This document shows positions 6,441-7,888 of a stretch of DNA of 7,888 nt, in pieces. The notes below the pieces were generated by a model. The model did not search any database, had not been told where the DNA came from, and saw only the letters and a program-made list of their open reading frames with translations. How positions within the stretch are numbered: position 1 is the first letter of the stretch; the number at the start of each line of letters is the position of its first letter. The stretch comes from Kiritimatiellia bacterium. Lineage in GTDB: Bacteria; Verrucomicrobiota; Kiritimatiellia; RFP12; UBA1067. The translations under genes were made by a program, and so were the position numbers. Location of the stretch: positions 1 to 7,888 of the forward strand of contig JAGCJE010000244.1 of NCBI GenBank assembly GCA_017648225.1, written 5' to 3'.

Positions 6441-7075
6441 AGGTTTTTGTCATTGCGATGAACAACGAGGCCGAGTGCATCGTTTCAAATCTTGAAAATG
6501 CAGTCGAGAGCACGCTTTTCGGCCGCCGCATCGTGCGCGGGATGCTGAACGGGGATGATGCGTTTGTCGTCGTCTCCGGCGTCGGCAAGTCTAACGCCGC
6601 GGCCGCGACCCAGCTTGCGATCCAGGAAACGGGAACGAAGAGGATTTTCAATCTTGGAGTTTCGGGAGGCCTTGATCCGGCGATGAAGGTCGGCGAGATT
6701 TACGAGGTAGCCGACGCGGTCCAGTACGATTTCGATCTCGTTCAGATAAACGGAACCGAGATGGGAACTCTGAACGAGCGCGACACGCCGTTTATCCCAT
6801 GCAAGGCGGAAGGGCGCTTCGCCGCGAAGACGCTCGGCACGGGCGACAGATTCAACGACAGCGCGGACGACAGCGCGCTGCTTAAAAAGCTTGGAGCGTC
6901 GCTGCGCGATATGGAGGGCGCGGCGATCGCCCACGTGTGCGAGACGGCGGGCGTCGAGTTTGTTTCTTACAAGTGCATAAGCGATGTTGAAGGTTCTGGC
7001 TCGATGCCGGAACAGTATATGGAGAATTTAAAAAAGTGCCTTGAAATTCTTACCCGTTTCGCAAAAACGATTTAA
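6437..7075 (+). CDS. MTA/SAH nucleosidase-family protein, short form
   Basis: The 212-residue protein belongs to the PNP/UDP phosphorylase superfamily and resembles MTA/SAH nucleosidase, which hydrolyses the N-glycosidic bond to release the base and a thioribose product. Visible motifs are A-M-N-N-E11 (general acid/base Glu), S-G-V-G-K-S-N-A-A, N-L-G-V-S-G-G-L near 72-79, G-T-G-D-R-F-N, D-M-E160-G-A-A-I-A (ribose-binding Met-Glu) and I-S-D183 (purine N7 contact). These correspond to E12, E174 and D197 of the E. coli enzyme. It is about 20 residues shorter than E. coli MtnN because the helix between the K-A-E/F-K-A-D strand region and the G-D-R/G-D-A strand is absent, near residues 123-134. 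The retained Asp favours a 6-aminopurine, but futalosine hydrolase (MqnB) or an S-inosylhomocysteine hydrolase cannot be excluded. GAGGAGG at 6419-6425 supports the start; the 4-base overlap implies coupling. Confidence 0.82.
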   Translation: MKVFVIAMNNEAECIVSNLENAVESTLFGRRIVRGMLNGDDAFVVVSGVGKSNAAAATQLAIQETGTKRIFNLGVSGGLDPAMKVGEIYEVADAVQYDFDLVQINGTEMGTLNERDTPFIPCKAEGRFAAKTLGTGDRFNDSADDSALLKKLGASLRDMEGAAIAHVCETAGVEFVSYKCISDVEGSGSMPEQYMENLKKCLEILTRFAKTI

Positions 7076-7161
7076 GAGAAAAGAAAATAATTCTGTCAGA
7101 TTTTTTATTATAGAATTCCTACAACAACAGTTAAGCACAACAAAACATAAGGAGAAACCTG
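7076..7161 (+). promoter_or_regulatory. AT-rich spacer, probable promoter region of the repeat protein
   Basis: This 86-bp spacer separates the operon end from the repeat-protein gene. It contains -10-like hexamers at 7106-7111 (TATTAT) and 7109-7114 (TATAGA), but I find no -35 at proper spacing. A T6 run at 7101-7106 is preceded only by a 3-bp TCT/AGA stem, which is too weak for a terminator. A clear AAGGAG ribosome-binding site lies at 7149-7154, seven bases before the ATG. Separate expression is likely but not proved. Confidence 0.35.
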
Positions 7162-7599
7162 ATGAAAATCATTAAACTTATCGCATTGGCCGCTTTTGCT
7201 GTTGTTGCGGTCGGATCTGAAGCCGCCACCACCCGTACGACTTTCCGTGACTCGATGGGGCGCAAGACAGGATCTGTCGAAGATAACGGCAAAGGCAAGA
7301 TTACATATCGCGATGCCATGGGCAGAAAGACCGGAAGTTCCGAAACGGACCGTTACGGTAAAACGACCTTTCGTGATGAAATGGGGCGTAGAACGGGCAG
7401 TATGCAAACCGATCGCTACGGAAAAACCACCTTCCGCGATGAAATGGGGCGTACAACAGGTTCCGCGACCACGGACCGTTACGGAAAGACGACTTATCGG
7501 GACGCGATGGGTAGAATAACAGGAACATCTACGACGGACCGTTACGGTAATACGACCTATCGCGATTCCATGGGGCGGATTAAAGGTACCAAGCGCTGA
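7162..7599 (+). CDS. Small secreted basic protein of six 21-residue tandem repeats
   Basis: The 145-residue protein has a Sec signal peptide (M-K-I-I-K, hydrophobic 6-18, likely cleavage after S-E-A21). The rest is five complete 21-residue repeats (26-46, 47-67, 68-88, 89-109, 110-130) and a 15-residue sixth (131-145). Each repeat opens T-T-F/Y-R-D-x-M-G-R, continues with T-G-S/T, and ends T-D-R-Y-G-K in repeats 2-4. F/Y, R-D, M-G-R and the later Gly are kept in all six copies. The mature part has no cysteine, and Arg/Lys outnumber Asp/Glu about 28 to 15. Regular aromatic, Gly and polar positions suggest a beta-hairpin or solenoid-like fold, distantly recalling YD/RHS-type repeats, but I do not recognise a named family. 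A periplasmic or surface role binding an anionic polymer is conjecture. A perfect AAGGAG precedes the ATG by seven bases. Confidence 0.85.
   Translation: MKIIKLIALAAFAVVAVGSEAATTRTTFRDSMGRKTGSVEDNGKGKITYRDAMGRKTGSSETDRYGKTTFRDEMGRRTGSMQTDRYGKTTFRDEMGRTTGSATTDRYGKTTYRDAMGRITGTSTTDRYGNTTYRDSMGRIKGTKR
7237..7596 (+). repeat. 63-bp coding tandem repeat, 5.7 copies
   Basis: Repeat units begin at 7237, 7300, 7363, 7426, 7489 and 7552; the last stops after 45 bp at the gene end. Protein positions are well kept while codons differ freely. The Arg of R-D is CGT, CGC, CGT, CGC, CGG and CGC in order, and the Gly of M-G-R is GGG, GGC, GGG, GGG, GGT and GGG. This pattern points to old duplications held by selection on the protein rather than recent replication slippage. 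The unit length is an exact multiple of three. Confidence 0.92.
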
Positions 7600-7621
7600 T
7601 CAGGACCGATAGGCGAAAAAA

Positions 7622-7630
7622 TGGTATAAT
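7622..7630 (+). promoter_or_regulatory. Extended -10 promoter of nadA
   Basis: TGGTATAAT is a perfect -10 hexamer (7625-7630) with the TG extension one base upstream. The best -35 candidate, AGGACC at 7602-7607 with 17-bp spacing, matches only three of six positions, as often tolerated by extended -10 promoters. The -10 ends six bases before the ATG at 7637, so initiation at the usual distance would fall at or very near the A of the start codon. Confidence 0.6.
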
Positions 7631-7636
7631 AAGTTC

Positions 7637-7888
7637 ATGATTGCCGAAATACAAAAGCTGAAAAAAGAACGCAATGCCGTTATTCTCGCCCATAATTACA
7701 CGTTGGGCGAGGTTCAGGACGTTGCAGATTATACGGGCGACTCTCTAGAGCTCGCCCGCCGCGCCGTCCAGGTCGATGCAGACGTGATCGTTTTCTGCGG
7801 CGTTTATTTTATGGCCGAGACGGCAAAGATATTGAATCCGGCCAAGACGGTTCTTATCCCCGAGCCTTCAGCCGGCTGCCCGATGGCC
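7637..7888 (+). CDS. nadA: Quinolinate synthase NadA, N-terminal part (partial)
   Basis: The frame is open from ATG 7637 to the last base, giving the first 84 residues; the gene continues beyond the window. NadA condenses iminoaspartate with dihydroxyacetone phosphate to quinolinate, in de novo NAD synthesis in the cytoplasm, using a [4Fe-4S] cluster. Diagnostic segments are A-H19-N-Y21 with E-V-Q-D-V-A-D, G-D-S36-L-E-L-A, V-F-C-G-V-Y-F-M-A-E-T-A-K-I-L, and G-C81-P-M-A, where Cys81 is the expected first cluster ligand. The N-terminus is short, as in the Thermotoga/Pyrococcus type, rather than extended as in E. coli. No Shine-Dalgarno sequence lies at usable distance before the ATG; the nearest AGG (7611-7613) is over 20 bases away, and the frame upstream is closed by TAA at 7627-7629 and 7630-7632 or nearby stops. 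Translation may therefore be leaderless. Confidence 0.93.
   Translation, partial: MIAEIQKLKKERNAVILAHNYTLGEVQDVADYTGDSLELARRAVQVDADVIVFCGVYFMAETAKILNPAKTVLIPEPSAGCPMA

Noticed and set aside
7091..7106. Intrinsic terminator after the nucleosidase gene (T6 run)
   Set aside because: The only stem before the T-run is TCT/AGA with a three-base loop, too weak to terminate.
7237..7596. CRISPR-like or non-coding tandem repeat array
   Set aside because: The unit is 63 bp, in frame, with no unique spacers and with codon-level divergence under a conserved protein pattern; it is coding.
7621..7629. Two-codon mini-ORF (ATG GTA TAA) before nadA
   Set aside because: The ATG overlaps the extended -10 element and would lie upstream of the expected transcription start, so it would not be in the mRNA.
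7788..7830. Tyr instead of His in the C-G-V-x-F-M-A-E-T segment of NadA
   Set aside because: E. coli NadA has Arg at this position, so it is naturally variable and not a sign of lost activity.

Overview
The window looks like ordinary bacterial chromosome of moderate GC with AT-rich spacers. All recognisable genes are on the + strand and tightly packed. No tRNA, rRNA, transposase, integrase, phage gene or CRISPR array is visible. Sec and Tat export signals and a BatA/BatB-type membrane protein suggest a Gram-negative-type bacterium. The spacer hairpin at 1338-1357 and the gene mix would fit the Planctomycetes-Verrucomicrobia-Lentisphaerae group, but that placement is a low-confidence guess from recall.

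Layout. (1) 1-342 is the C-terminal end of a glycogen debranching enzyme, with a hairpin across its stop codon. (2) A good sigma-70-type promoter at 351-380 (TTGACT, 18 bp, TATACT) precedes seven genes whose gaps or overlaps are at most 55 bp, probably one operon (430-7075). In order they are a cytoplasmic-looking parvulin prolyl isomerase, a SpoU/TrmH RNA 2'-O-ribose methyltransferase, a BatB-like von Willebrand A membrane protein, a secreted endonuclease/exonuclease/phosphatase-fold enzyme, a Tat-exported metallo-beta-lactamase-fold hydrolase, an MTA/SAH deaminase-like amidohydrolase, and a short MTA/SAH nucleosidase-family enzyme. (3) 7162-7599 is a separately expressed small secreted protein made of six copies of a 21-residue repeat. 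(4) From 7637 to the window end is the start of nadA (quinolinate synthase), apparently read from an extended -10 promoter placed so that the mRNA may be leaderless.

How the genes may work together. The clearest functional unit is the last two genes of the operon. The stop codon of the deaminase overlaps the start codon of the nucleosidase, and both families act on S-adenosylhomocysteine (SAH) or methylthioadenosine (MTA). They may work in series (deaminate, then cleave the N-glycosidic bond) or in parallel. The RNA methyltransferase upstream produces SAH, so salvage of its by-product is a plausible but unproven link. The remaining members (isomerase, VWA protein, two exported hydrolases) share no obvious pathway.

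Points most worth a second look are the deaminase/nucleosidase pair, the 21-residue repeat protein, the spacer element at 1322-1378 (hairpin with tandem G-A mismatches between 11-bp direct repeats), and the possible leaderless start of nadA. I see no strong evidence for a wholly new defence or mobile system here.
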